NCBI GenBank assembly: GCA_036346225.1
Contig: JARFIW010001750.1
Coordinates: 124,001 to 188,000, forward strand
From: Platerodrilus igneus
Lineage: Eukaryota > Arthropoda > Insecta > Coleoptera > Lycidae
Direction: 5' to 3'
Length of the DNA: 64,000 nt
The notes under the pieces are model-generated. The model was not told the origin of the DNA. It saw only the letters and a list, made by a program, of their open reading frames with translations, and ran no database searches. The position numbers and the translations under genes are program-made. Positions 1 to 13,475 of the stretch are shown here, piece by piece (within the stretch, counting starts at the first letter, position 1; each line of letters begins with the position of its first letter).

Positions 1-309
1 TACTGTTGGGCACACTTTGAAGTCAAGCCGACCTATGTGTATTTGCAGCCTCTAAACAAAAGTAAAAAACAAATCAGAATCCACTTTAATTAAACACAAT
101 TGACTTGAATGCGATATTTTGCATCTGACCTACTTTATAACTTCTCGCTACAAAACCGAATTCAAAACAGCTCCACATGGTCTCTGCACTTACATTTTTT
201 AACGTAGCATACGTGTGTTTTAAAGTCACACACGTATGTTTCATTGAAAGTAATATAAAGCCGGTCTGACTTCAAAACGTGTCCACACGTATTTTACATT
301 GAAAGTATA
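1..309. repeat. Diverged copies of a 55-bp repeat unit
   Basis: Two clear units (about 253-307 and 308-360) share the core GCCGNTCTGNNTTCAAAACG and the spacer CATTGAAAGTA, which is found at 242-252 and 297-307. A weaker related stretch with a similar core lies at 17-36 in the other orientation, and another relative (acacgtatgtt) at 229-240. I see no coding potential. The repeats lead into the perfect-looking inverted repeat at 310-396. The family is not one I can name. Confidence 0.5.
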
Positions 310-396
310 TAAGGCCGATCTGGATTCAAAACGGTGCACGCGTATGTTACATGGAAAAACATACGCGTACACCGTTTTGAAGTCAGACCGGCCTTA
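310..396. repeat. 38-bp inverted repeat with 11-bp loop
   Basis: Arm one is 310-347 and arm two is 359-396. They are reverse complements with about four mismatches. The arms begin TAAGGCCGRTCTG and end ACGCGTATGT. The 11-bp loop would let the sequence fold into a long hairpin in single-stranded DNA or RNA. It may be a fold-back MITE remnant or two head-to-head units of the neighbouring 55-bp repeat. Confidence 0.75.
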
Positions 397-397
397 C

Positions 398-726
398 CCC
401 ACTACTCCCAATCCCAAGGACTTAATCTATATAAAACCAACTCAACCTCAAAGACTTAGCAAGTTATTATGTCCTACATAAAAACCCAAAATCCTCTCAA
501 AGATAAGGTCATTTACGTTAATTAGATTTAGTGTAATATAACAAATGAAGATGTAAACTACCTTCCACAATACTCTCCACAGAAAAGGTATTGAGAGGGG
601 AAATGTCCAGCGTCGGCAGCCCTAACGAATATTGTGTAGGCTTACTGTCAAATCAGAAGCAAAAACGAAGTGATTCAGGAGGTTTTCATAAACCTTAAAC
701 TTTAGCCCTAAAAATAATACGTGAAA
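398..726. other. Unassigned flank
   Basis: I see no convincing gene or repeat here. This is the host sequence immediately upstream of the LTR retrotransposon, and its last four bases before the element are ATAG. Confidence 0.5.
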
Positions 727-730
727 ATAG
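727..730. repeat. Left target-site duplication ATAG of the Osvaldo-like element
   Basis: ATAG directly precedes the TG of the 5' LTR. The same ATAG follows the CA end of the 3' LTR at 9750-9753. A 4-bp duplication is typical for Ty3/Gypsy integrases and fixes both element ends. Confidence 0.85.
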
Positions 731-2715
<1,985 letters not shown>

Positions 2716-2724
2716 AGAAGTTTT

Positions 2725-2742
2725 TGGCGCCCAACGTGGTGC
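2725..2742 (+). other. Primer-binding site, tRNA-Lys(CUU) type
   Basis: TGGCGCCCAACGTGG begins 9 bases after the 5' LTR end. It matches the complement of the 3' end of insect tRNA-Lys(CUU) as I recall it, over 15 bases. A mismatch follows and then GC. This would prime minus-strand DNA synthesis. Osvaldo-type elements use this primer. Confidence 0.8.
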
Positions 2743-2928
2743 CCGAATTGTATTTTTCTAGCACGTGTGTAAATTTTGTTTGTTTTGTTCTTGGAAGTGC
2801 AAGTTTGTACCTGGGTGTTTCGGATTTGGTGATTGCTTGGAGTCTGTTATAGATGTGGGTGATTTTGTTTCTGTTTTTTTTGTTGTTATATATATTTTTT
2901 TGTGTACTTTTTTTGACATTTTGTCAAT

Positions 2929-3306
2929 ATGGAAGTCAATCGCTTGTTGAGTGATGAGCTTACTGTTGAGTGTTTGCTTCGAAATCTTTCCTGCAGTGGT
3001 ACCGTTGAAGAAAAAAGAGCTTGTTTGTCAAGCATCTTTCGTCAAGAAAATGCTGGTGTTATACCTCTACCAGTTGATTATGGTAATTACCGACCTGACC
3101 CGCCCAGAGAAGTTATGTTATGCCAAGTTAGGGCTACGGACCTTGATGTGCATATTAAAAATTTTAGCGCCGCGAATAAAGACAATGATTTTGCGCGCAT
3201 TAATTCTCGTTTAATCCATTTGAGCCGACGTGTTCAATTACTAAACACATGCCACCCCGAGTTATCCCCTACTGTGTCCGAATTAGACCGGTTTGTTGAA
3301 AAATAA
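2929..3306 (+). pseudogene. gag: Gag N-terminal part, 125 codons, then stop
   Basis: First ORF after the primer site. It begins MEVNRLLSDEL at the first ATG of the internal region and ends at TAA 3304-3306. I see no named domain in it. It is the natural N-terminus of the Gag polyprotein because it begins about 190 bp after the primer site and the next gag block lies in another frame from 3477. The stop plus a frame change between 3306 and 3477 separates it from the capsid part. It may be a true short ORF instead, but the position argues for a broken Gag. Confidence 0.6.
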
Positions 3307-3476
3307 AAATTTCTATTAGACGCCCGCTATGCGACTGTTGATAATACTGTTCAGGTACATTATAGTAACCCTAAAACAACTTAGAAAATATTTTACCCAC
3401 CGAAATACAAACACCTGTTCAACCAAGACAATTTTTCTCGCTTCTTGACCTACCTAATACTGAATTATCCACTATA

Positions 3477-5408
3477 GTGCGTCACAATACTGCGCCCTCT
3501 AGGTTACAGAACGTGCAAGTAGATAGTCTAATTGATTTTGAAGATGAAATACCCCCGATTACCGGTGCTGCTTCGATGATTAATAACCCGCCATCTATCG
3601 GTGTTATAGGTAATACCGCGTTAAATTTTGAAAAGAATTTACGAAATATAAAATTTTCCCCCGATTTAAGAATTTCACCACCATATCCTATCACGAGTCC
3701 CAACTCTAAACCATGTGCTCAAATATATAAATGGGGCATATGTTATGATGGAGACAGTTTACCAAATTTCCTTGAACATGTTGAGGAACTACGCGAGTGT
3801 CGCGGTGTAACTAAAACTCAGCTATTTAATGCCGCTACTGAACTTTTTAAGGGTAACGCATTAATATGGCATCGTTCAATCAAACATACTATTACTAATT
3901 GGGAAATGTTAGTTCATAGTCTTAAACAAACATTTCTACCGTGTGATTACGAACTTTCTATACAGGAATATCGTACCCCAGGTTCGGATGAACGAGTAGT
4001 CGTGTATATATCGGCTATGGAAAATTTGTTTAACCGTCTTGAAAATAAACCTGCGGAACCTACCCGTGTAGCTATGATTATGAGAAATCTACAACCATAT
4101 TTGAGAGAACATTTGTCTTTGCAATCCATTTTTTTGATCTCGGAATTAACTCGCATCTGCCGGTCAGTTGAGGATGTTCGTTGTCGTACCTCCCAATTCA
4201 GACCTACCCCCAGCATAAGCCAATTTGTAGAACCTGAATTGGCATATCATCGTACAAAAATCCCGTCTCGGTTAGCAACTATTGCGCCGATAGACATACC
4301 ACAAACCGAAGAAATTAACGTTGGTGCTCTTGGCACTTCTCGACCTATTATTTGTTGGAACTGTCGACAGGAAAATCACTTGTCGATTAATTGTCCAGCA
4401 CCTCGTAAGATTCATTGTTTTGGTTGCGGAAAAGCCAATGTTATTCACCGCAACTGCCCATCGTGTTCAAAAAAACTTGCTCTCGAGGCGCTAACGGACC
4501 GTGTAGCTGCCTCGTCTGATAATCAACGGTCAAATGTATTTGAAACTACAACGAAAAATCTCCAACAACAAGCTTTGCTAGATTATATTTTGTGTCAAGC
4601 TAATAAAGACGAACGACCTTATCTGTTAGTCAATATACTTGGGATTGAATTTAAAGGCCTTCTTGAGTCTGGTGTTTCCAGAACGGTAATAGGCGATCGT
4701 GCCTGGAAACAGTTAAAAGAAATTTGTAAACTTAATACAACAAATGCCCAACCATGTACTGTGGCAAATGGCAAAACCTGTGACAGCATTGGGTCCATTT
4801 GTGTCCCGACTGCACTTAAAGACCGCGTAAAAATTTTTGATATTTTGGTAATTCCCTCGCTATTCAATTCGCTAATATTGGAAACCGATTTTTGGAAAAG
4901 AATGGAAATCGTGCCTAATCTTAGTGGTGGAAGTTGTATTTTTGCGACTTCTGAAAATGATTTGTGTCCTTCAATTGCAAGTTTACAAACGGTTGACCAT
5001 CTTACTCGGGAACAGGAAATCGAACTTGACGAATTAATTAAAAACAATTTTGCTAGTAGAGTTGAGGCAATAGGTTGCACGCACCTAGTCGAACACGAAA
5101 TACATACCAACTCCCCACCTATTAAACAGCGGTATTTTCCCATTTCCCCTGCACTTCAACGCCATGTCGATATTGAACTCGATAGAATGTTAAGTGATGG
5201 TATCGTAGAACCATCATCATCTGCTTGGGCTAGCCCTATTGTAATGATTTTAAAAAAAGACCAATCCTACCGATTCTGTGTAGACTTTAGAAAATTGATC
5301 AAAGTTAGTAAACCCGACGCGTACCCACTTCCATACGTTAGTAGTACGTTAGATAAACTTAGGGATGCCCGTTTCCTGACCACTTTGGATATAAAACCAG
5401 TTTACTGA
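3477..5408 (+). pseudogene. gag-pol: Gag capsid-nucleocapsid, protease and start of RT
   Basis: A 643-codon open stretch opening at a GTG, so the true start lies upstream in a broken frame. The capsid-like region comes first (WHRS/NWE type, about residues 120-220). Two zinc knuckles follow at about 292-330: the first is CX2CX4HX4C, and the second has the same spacing but Val in place of the His. The protease-like region at about 385-410 has LLESG where families have D-S/T-G, so the catalytic Asp is Glu. RT begins at about residue 565 (WASPIV, RFCVDFRKL, LTTLDIK). It stops at TGA 5406-5408, in the place where the family has Trp of the GYWQIP-like motif. The same frame resumes immediately after. 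Confidence 0.85.
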
Positions 5409-6008
5409 CAAATCCCTATGTCCGAATCATCCCGTCAATACACGGCATTTACCGTCCCCATCCGGGGACTCTTCCAATTTCGCCGAATGCCATTTGGCCT
5501 ACATAGTGCCTCGGCTACGTGGCAAAGATTAATTGACAGGGTCATCGGTGCCGACCTCGAACCCTCTGTGTTCACATATTTGGATGACGTCATCATAACT
5601 ACCCCTACTTTTGAAAAACATCTTGAAGTGTTAACAGAAGTTTTTGATCATATTACAAAAGCTGGCTTAAGGCTCAGCAAGGAAAAGTGTAATTTCTGTA
5701 AACCAGAACTCCGCTACCTCGGATATATTGTTAATTCCCACGGACTACAAGTAGACCCGGAAAAAGTTGCCGCCATTATGGAACTCCCTACACCTGCGAA
5801 TGTGACCGCAGTACGCCGAATTATCGGAATGGCTTCGTGGTGCCGACGTTTCGTGCCAAATTTTTCCTCCATTATCACACCACTTACTACATTGTTGAAA
5901 AAGAACCGAACGTTTGTATGGACTGAAGAATGTGAACATTCGTTGCAAATTATTAAAGATTTTCTTATTTCTGCCCCGGTGCTTACGTGTCCGAACTCTG
6001 ATCTACCC
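5409..6008 (+). pseudogene. pol: Reverse transcriptase palm and thumb
   Basis: Continues the frame of the previous block after one TGA codon. Visible motifs are FRRMPFGLHSA, the catalytic YLDD box in FTYLDDVII, CNFCKPELRYLGYIV and the connection VRRIIGMASWCRRFVPNFS. This is the Ty3/Gypsy polymerase that copies the RNA into DNA. A one- or two-base shift near 6005 moves the reading frame just before the RNase H domain. Beyond that point the frame reads nonsense to 6074. Confidence 0.9.
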
Positions 6009-7242
6009 ATTTTTCCTCCAAACCGATGCTTCTGGCTACGGCCTGGGCGCCGTCCTTACTCAATCGTATCCTGATTGTGAAAAAGTGATCTGTTATATTA
6101 GTCGGTCACTTACTAAAAATGAAAAAGAATATAACACTACCGCGAAGGAATGCTTAGCGGTGCTATTCGCTATTGAAAAATTAAGACCGTATATTGAAGG
6201 GTCACACTTTACAATCGTGACTGACCATTACAGCTTAAAGTGGCTTAACAATATCAAAGATCCTATTGGCCGCATCGCACGTTGGGCTGTGCGATTGCAA
6301 TAGTACGATTTCAAAATAATACATCGGAAAGGCAAAGACCATTTAGTACCGGATGCCTTGTCGCGTGCCGTGCCTGATATAGGAGCAATTGAATTCCCAG
6401 CTATTAACAATGTGACCGATTCTTGGTATCGCCGTATATAAACCCAAGTTAGTGACAATCCGCAAAATTTTTCGGCCTGGCGTATTTATAATGAACAGCT
6501 ATATAAACACCTTCAACCTCGTTATAGCGAACTATGCGCCGACGATGATCAATGGAAACTCGTCGTGCCCAAAGAAAAGCGTATTGAGGTTATTTCCCAA
6601 TGCCATGACATACCCACCAGTGGTCATGCTGGTGTATATAAAACATTCCATCGGGTTAACCAGACTTACTACTGGCCCAAAATGCATCAAGATATTGCCA
6701 AATATGTTCGCCGCTGTGAGATGTGTGCCCGCACTAAACCGCTCCAGCAGGCTCCGATCGGTTTAATGGGGGGACATTCTCAAATATCTCGCTCTTGGGA
6801 AGTTATTTGTGTGGATGTTATTGGTCCGTTACCGCGCTCTACGCGACGGTACGTCTATGCTTTAGTTATTGCCGATTGTTTTAGTAAATTTCCTGTAGTT
6901 TTTCCCCTCCGCAATGCTACTGCCGTTTCCATTACCAGATTAATTGAAGAAAATGTATTTTTACTCTTTGGAATACCCCTGCGTGTTATTTGCGACAATG
7001 GCACACAATTACGTAGCCACCAATTTGTTAATATGATTAAAGGTTATGGTTGCAAACTTTCCTACACCGCCAACTACCACCCGCAGGCTAATCCTACGGA
7101 AAGGGTGAACCGCGTTTTGAAGACTATGCTTACCGCTTATGTGTCAGACAAGCAGAAAGAATGGGACCGTTATTTACCGCAAGTTGCTTGCGCCATACGT
7201 ACCGCTAAACATGAAGTTACGGGCATGACTCCTACTTTATAA
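6009..7242 (+). pseudogene. pol: RNase H and integrase of the Osvaldo-like element
   Basis: One frame covers RNase H (FLQTDASGYGLGAVL, AKECLAV, VTDHYSLKWL) and integrase. It is broken only by TAG 6301-6303 and TAA 6439-6441, both plausible single-base changes. The integrase has an N-terminal HHCC finger (SGHAGVYKTFH ... CEMCARTK, about 6610-6740) and all three catalytic acids: Asp in VICVDVIGP, Asp in VICDNGTQ and Glu in NPTERVN. This enzyme would insert the cDNA, giving the 4-bp duplication seen. The frame is lost at about 7237, where the family's conserved FGWEM-like segment continues in another frame. Confidence 0.92.
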
Positions 7243-7290
7243 ACTTTGGCTGGGAAATGTCAATTAATTCTACCAAACCGTTAACCATTA

Positions 7291-7683
7291 AATACTGAAA
7301 AAGACGAAGACCGGGATTTAGAACTTAGACGAGACGAAGACTTGCATGAACGTTCGAAATTATTAAAAAAGGTTTACGTGCACGTGAAGAAACGTCTTGG
7401 TACGGCATATGAAAAAGCTAAGAAATATTATGACTTACTTAAACGGCCAGTGGAATTCCAAGTGAACCAATCAGTGTGGCGTCGCTACTATGTCCTCTCT
7501 GATGCTGCTCGCCACTTTTCTGCTAAGTTAGCGGATAAATTTATTGGTCCATTTACCATACATAAAAAATTATCGCGCTGGGTGTATCAACTCAAAGACC
7601 CAGATGGGCGTATTGTTGGAAATTGGCATGCGAAAGATTTAAAGCCGACTGTAGGTGCGGATGAAGATGAGGTCATTGAATAA
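7291..7683 (+). pseudogene. pol: Integrase C-terminal end
   Basis: Same frame as the integrase core after a short scrambled stretch (7237-7290). A charged segment (DEDRDLELRRDEDLHERSK) is followed by KYYDLLKRPVEFQVNQSVW, KFIGPFTI and the terminal WHAKDLKP. The last motifs match the GPF/Y-like module that closes many Gypsy integrases. The frame ends at TAA, and about 320 bp without an ORF worth calling remain before the polypurine tract, so no env gene is present. Confidence 0.85.
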
Positions 7684-8004
7684 TGGTACACTTCCTTATT
7701 GCTACTGTGTGAATATCTTTATGTTGTTGTTTTTTGTCCTGGTATATGTGTTTTGTGTGACAGTTGGTATGTGAGCGGACGTTAGTTTCTGAGCGTGTTT
7801 TCTGACGTGGAAAGTCTCCTTTTGAGGAATCTGGCGGTATACCCTTTGTTTGAATTTCGGGAGTGTTCTGTGGTTATGAGAAGCTCCTATCTTTATTGGC
7901 TTTTTCTGACTCTGGTAGGTGGACTGAATGTTGAGTTTGTGCGTTGTTTTTGTTTTTGGCCCTTCGTCTGGAGAAAAAATTTTTTGTGTGAAAAATTTCC
8001 TTTT

Positions 8005-8017
8005 GGTGGGAGGGGGA
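8005..8017 (+). other. Polypurine tract
   Basis: GGTGGGAGGGGGA lies two bases before the 3' LTR and contains one pyrimidine. In this position it serves as plus-strand primer for LTR retrotransposons. Confidence 0.85.
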
Positions 8018-8019
8018 TT

Positions 8020-9749
8020 TGTTACGTGTAGCTTTCCGGTTTTGAAGTTATTCTGTGTTTTCTGCAAAATCTTATCCGGTTCTGAAATTAATTTCCAACT
8101 CGCTTTAATTCTTTGTCTATTTCTATTTCTGAATGGGTCGATTATCTTATCTAGCAGGTGTAGTATGCATGATTTTGATTTTCATTGTTTGTTTGAAGCT
8201 TGTAAAAGAGTAAAGTGAACGCTCTTGGTTTTGTTGTATAATTTTATAAGTGCGTATTGAGCATTTGTTTTAGCATCTCCTTGGGGAGGACCTGTAATTA
8301 TACGACAGAAGTTAGTGGCGTTTGTCCACTTCCGTTTGTGGAATTTATTTGCGTCTCCGAATCTTCGCTTTTGCGATAAGGCGGTCCAACGTACGTAATT
8401 ATTTAGGTACAGTATTTGTATTCTAATTATTTTTCTCTCATTTTAGTAGTCTTCTTCTCCTTTTTTTTGTACCATCTTCTAGTACTACCTGCTTTAGACT
8501 GCCGTCGGTACTACTTTTAGTAGTAACCTTTAGTTTTCGCTTTCAATCACCGTTCCTGCTTGTTCCTTGCTTTTGTTTACAAATTTAAATTGGCTGTTCT
8601 GGAAAGAAGCAATAGTCGCTCCGCCGATTATCGAGCCCAGAGCTGTGTTGCTACTACTAAGACTACTCAAGACACCTGGATCTTGAAGGTCGTATACATA
8701 TTTACTTTAATACCTGTTTTTTTGGTATCGCCTCAACAACCAATTTAAACTACGTTATCCGCTAAATTTATTTACGCTTTAATTATTACAAAATTCAGTT
8801 TTATCACAACGAAAGTTATATTTTTACATTTTTGGAAATTAGAAGTAACGTTTGATAAATTCTTTTGCTTTCTCCTCGGTGTTTACATGTTTAATCACTA
8901 TTCAGGCGAACTATTGTGTGTACTTTTTCTTTAGATACCGAAGTTTTGTAGTAACAATTGTGACCTACAGTGTGTTTATACTTTTTTTTGTGATCTGCTT
9001 TACTATTAATTTCACCAGATATATGCTATGTATTTTGCCTTATTTTCAGGTTTATTTTTATGCTACGATATTTTGTTTTGTAAAAGATCTACCAACGAAC
9101 GCGATATATTTATAAATTTTGGAGATTATTTATCTCCGCGCCTTTATATAACGGATGAGCGGCATGCCTTTCGTCGCGTTTTAACTTGCGTTAGTTACAA
9201 CTTATTCATTCGCCTATTTTGCGGTACCCCGTGTATGTACCGAACCGTTCGTGGGTCTCCACGCATCACGTTATTTTCTCTTCTTTTTTTGGTATTGTAC
9301 CACCTTAGGTGCATTCTTACGTTAAGATAAGCATCATTTTCACCCGTTTTGATCAATATTCACCCCCCCTTTATATACCGTACTTTATATATATATTTTT
9401 TTGTGCATTGTGTCACCTGTATTTGTGCCAAGTAAATATTATACGTGTTCCTTGATTATTATTTTTATTGTTGTTTTGAGTTAGCGCGTGACGATTGTGC
9501 CGCTTTGTGCTGCTTGGATATGGTATTTGGGAACTTGTGTATGAGTTGGAACCTTTGAGTCACGGTTCTATATTTTCTTTGTGGCAAGACTCTGGCGCCC
9601 TTACTCTTCGAGCTTCGCCATTCTGGTCCTTAGTCGAAGCCGTCAGCCCACGACCTCCTGGCTGAGCAAGCCACCCTCCCCTTCTCCCATCGTTACAACA
9701 GAAACCAATTACCTAGCGTTCTATTTCTGATTTACCATCAGCGATGACA
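8020..9749 (+). repeat. 3' LTR, 1730 bp
   Basis: Starts TGTTACGTGTAG and ends TGACA, then ATAG at 9750-9753. It aligns with 731-2715, apart from the replaced block 8708-8777 and smaller indels such as a shorter T and AT run near 9295-9400. The many shared bases over 1.6 kb, with scattered point differences, indicate post-insertion divergence. Confidence 0.9.
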
Positions 9750-9753
9750 ATAG
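9750..9753. repeat. Right target-site duplication ATAG
   Basis: Matches 727-730 exactly. Confidence 0.85.
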
Positions 9754-10206
9754 TAACATTGTGTATTTTTCGTAGATACCTCAGTGCGGGTAAAATACCA
9801 AACGAAACTTCACAAATAGCGGCAGCAACAGAGCTTATCAATGACGGGCGAGGATGAATTAGTGACTTGCACGTAAAGAAACGCAACTAACTATAAGGTA
9901 GCGACAATTTCTTGGTAAATCTTGTTGGTTTCCAAAACAAAATAACGTGTTGAATCAATTAATACGGAACCTAACAGACTCTCGCTGTCACAATGATAGA
10001 GCTACCGATATGCACACTCTAGATATAAACAAATTTCAACACGAAGATTTCCGATTGCTGTCAAACCTGACAATAGGAGGATTTAAGGTATCTAGTAACT
10101 ATTGCAATTCTCATACAAATTACAGAAATAAATACAAGATAACGCATCAAGTTAAAAACTAATTAAAATTAGTAGTGAGACGTCGTGTTAGAAAATACGA
10201 CATCGC
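9754..10206. other. Unassigned AT-rich flank
   Basis: I see no recognisable gene. A 71-codon ORF starting near 9947 has no motif I know and is probably chance. Confidence 0.5.
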
Positions 10207-10327
10207 ACTTGCTTGGAACGGCAAGGGTTCGGCAAAATTCAAAATTTGCAGGTAAAAACAAACTCGCCTCCTGGCCAATGTAGTACCTTCGGGTGCGGAG
10301 CATTGGAAAATCAATTGCAGTGTCTTG
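10207..10327 (+). repeat. SINE fragment (3' half), copy A
   Basis: Matches the 3' half of the SINE copies at 29.8, 41.3 and 50.8 kb. Shared blocks are GCTTGGAACGGCAAGG, TTCGGCAAAATTC and CTGGCCAATGTAGTACCTTCGGG. It ends with GCATTGGAAAATCAA. The tRNA-like head is missing. The terminal hairpin CCAATG...CATTGG with an ACC-TTCG-GGT core is preserved. Confidence 0.8.
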
Positions 10328-11049
10328 ACGTCTGCATCAATGGTGTGCATCAAAATAGAGTTATTGGCAGACGTTAGTGTTAGATATACTGCTTATATCA
10401 CATACATTCTTATAAATAATAATTATATTTTGAACGGTACTGTTAATAATAAAAATGATTGTTACCAACCAAAAATGTTTTGATGCCTTAAGAATTATCC
10501 ACCTGCATGTTTAATACGCATCTTCCCCTCTCACGCTAGAATGGCCTCTGTTACGTGTTTGCATATTAGCGTCACAAAATTCAGCACGTGTTATTAGCGT
10601 TTCGACCACAGCTTGCTGAATAAAAATAAATAAATAAATAAAATTTAGACTGCTGGAAATCAAATAATATTTATATTTCACCTTGTTGTAATTTAGTCAT
10701 AACACCTAGAATACGAGATATGTAAACATATCCATAACACCCGGGGCGTAATGGAGGGCGCAATGGTTTCATAATGCCCCCTCATTATGCCCTCAGAATC
10801 AAATCATTTTTTTAGCTTGCTTTGCAATTATTGCTGGCAACTCTTGATCAGCTATCTTGCACTATTTATATTAAATAAATGTGACAAATGTCCAAAACAT
10901 AGGAACTCCAAACTGTTTGTTGTCATCATGGAAACATGATGTAGGTGTGTTTAATAGTTACATAGTAAAATCCGAAGTAAATTCTAAAATAGAAAACTTA
11001 CCTTTCACCTATTTTTTATTTTATATACGAGGTGAAATATAAAATCTTG
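10328..11049. other. Unassigned intergenic DNA
   Basis: Contains a short AAAT microsatellite near 10624-10641. A GC-rich patch at 10740-10800 (ACCCGGGGCGTAATGG, TAATGCCCC) resembles the core of the palindrome at 11050. I see no gene. Confidence 0.45.
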
Positions 11050-11177
11050 TATGCACCACTTGTGTTATTAGTGATAACACCCATCGGGCAATTCGATCCA
11101 TCCTGAGGGCCATAGGCCCTCGGGCTGTATGAGTCGCCCTCCGGGCGTTATCATCTTAATAACACACTTGGTGCATA
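11050..11177. repeat. 128-bp palindromic (fold-back) repeat
   Basis: The left arm TATGCACCACTTGTGTTATT (from 11050) pairs with the right arm that ends at 11177. The inner parts ATAACACCC and GGGCGTTAT also pair. A small inner hairpin GAGGGCCATAGGCCCTC sits in the centre at about 11105-11121. It has no ORF. The layout fits a hairpin MITE or an RNA-folding repeat. Confidence 0.8.
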
Positions 11178-13337
11178 AATAGCTGCTGTTATGTGTAAGT
11201 TATTAATTCAAATGGCTATTTTCCGTTAGAAAGAAACTATAAGCGTGTGAAAGTTTTAACTGTCCGTATTGGATTACAAAAAATGGCAATTGCCCCAATT
11301 TATAGTACTTCATGAATACGTTGGTCTTTGTTGAGCAATATGAACCTTTTTAAGTATTTCCAAAACCCATCAACATTCATTAATCTATTAGTTAAAATAT
11401 AGACGATAATTACTAATAGCACTGAAATATTTAAGCAATGTTCCATAACAGGATTTGTGTCTTGTTCAGTTTTTAGTGCACGACCTTTGCTTCTCCCAAT
11501 CATATCTATGTACTCTCTTAACTATTATAAAAGATAAAGTTCAAACTCTTACAAAACTTTGTAAGTATAAAACTATTTACCAAACATACGAAACTTGCAG
11601 ATTCAGTTTAAAGTTTTAGACAAACGCCGTATATGGAATCGCAAAAAGTTTAAACTCTAAAGTACACTTTTGGAATTTTATTCTGGAGGCATATATAAAG
11701 TTTAGAACTTCAAACCCTATTATTAGGCTTATAAAAAATTGTCTGGAAAACTATTAAATTACAAGGAAGTCTACACTGAGTTCTAAATACGAAAGGCGTT
11801 TTAGTGCACATTTCTGGATTTCCGGGTTTGGTTTATAGACAGAGTAATTTGAGATTTTCCTACAAAACTACTAATTCAATAGAAGGCTTCAACGCTATAT
11901 GTGAAGAAATATTAAGTGATTTTGAAAGGTCAAAAGCGGATTATATAAGTTTCTCCTTACAATTTTAGCACTAAAGTTCTGTAGCATTTTTGACGTTTAT
12001 TAATAAAAAGCTTCACAAGAGTTATCTGAAATCCACAGTTGCAATTAAAAATTCTGAATTCCGACCGAAACGGATACTAAGTTCCAAACAATAGGTTCAT
12101 CTGCAACACTGCGATTAATTGAAATCAGCTGACAATGATTAATAAATTGTTTGCTAAACTTGAAATGCTTAAAGAAGGTTTCCGAGTCCATAAAATCAAA
12201 CATCTTAAATTTTCAATACATTCAAGGATTCTTGGACTCTTCATATATACGCTTTCAGACATAAACTTTATCATTACATATCGTTGGTTTAAAGCACACA
12301 TGTAAGATCCTCATTTAGTAAAAATGGAAGAAACACCATGTATCATATATGTCATCATGCATAATGTTGTTAGTCCTAAAAGCCTCCAGTAGTGTAACCA
12401 TTCCCATATTTTACTATGTGAATTAGTCACATATCAACTTTGTGTAGGTTACATGATGGTAAATCCTTTACTACAAATGTACACTTAACAATTTGAATCT
12501 AACAACACTTAAATGTAATATGTCCGGACTTGCAACATCTGTGAAAGTTTGCCTTTTGTTGAACTATTACACCGTTCAACAATAATGGTAATTTTTGGAT
12601 TTCTTACAAATGTGCATTTTAATTGAAACTTAGTATTTGTGTATTTCTAGACTATGTATGTGCCAATAAACCCACGTGATAAATAACAGTTTAGCAAACT
12701 GTCACTTAAAAATTAATGTCTGTTTCGTTGATATTCTGTTGTGTTTTTGTGTGGTTTTCGTTGCAGTTTCGCCATAATCATTGCCATGAATTTCGGAAAG
12801 AAGGAAATTACAGCTGTTAGCAAGTCGCATAAATACTAAAAATGACAAACGTAGGGTGTTATCACCCAGTAAGCGCCAAAAGTCTGCAAATCTTACTTTC
12901 CTCTCATAAGAAATACACAGAAATATTCTTTTGCAATATTGACACAATCTTATTTAACCCTATAGTAAGCAATATTCCACAATATTCGCACAGCTAGTAA
13001 TGTTGGATGGTTGTAATAATGATAATATTAATCATTTGAATAAAAACTATTTACCGTGTATTAAATCTACAGATCCCAACACACACAAAATCAGTAAAAA
13101 AGACGACTGACCAGATCCAATTAGTAATCACACATCTGACTTTTGTTGTTCAAGTAATCCAGATTTGTTTGAAAGCCAAAGTAATGATCATATACCTTCT
13201 ACTACAAACAAACTAAAAGAAAACGTTGATATTTCCAACAGAGGCAATATATCATATAACTCAAATATTGATCTTAAAATCTAAAGAGGACATACTAAAA
13301 AAGTCAAAATAAATTAAATGTTAATTTATCAAGGACA
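11178..13337. other. Unassigned AT-rich DNA
   Basis: No gene I can support. Short ORFs here (67 and 81 codons on the minus strand near 11.4 and 12.8 kb) have no recognisable motif. Confidence 0.45.
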
Positions 13338-13475
13338 CGTGGTTTAGCAAATTTAGGCAAATCTGCTTCTGAATTACAATCACCAACAGAACAAATTTTT
13401 CAAGGTGTTTTAGTTAGTACATTGCAATGTTAAGATTGTAAGCATATTTCATTCCGAGATGAATTTTTTATTTGA
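13338..13475 (+). pseudogene. Possible ubiquitin-hydrolase (USP) fragment
   Basis: One frame reads EQIFQGVLVSTLQC, a stop, then DCKHISFRDEFF. This resembles the stretch of USP16/USP45-type deubiquitinases where a F-G-G-L-S-x-V-x-C-x-x-C zinc pair occurs. The two Cys fall two codons apart as expected, but one intervening codon is a stop. No catalytic Cys or His box can be found nearby. If real it is a decayed gene piece, and chance similarity is possible. Confidence 0.25.

Noticed and set aside
7684..8004. An env gene after pol in the Osvaldo-like element
   Set aside because: The 320 bp between the pol stop and the polypurine tract are too short, and they hold no signal peptide or membrane segment that I could support.
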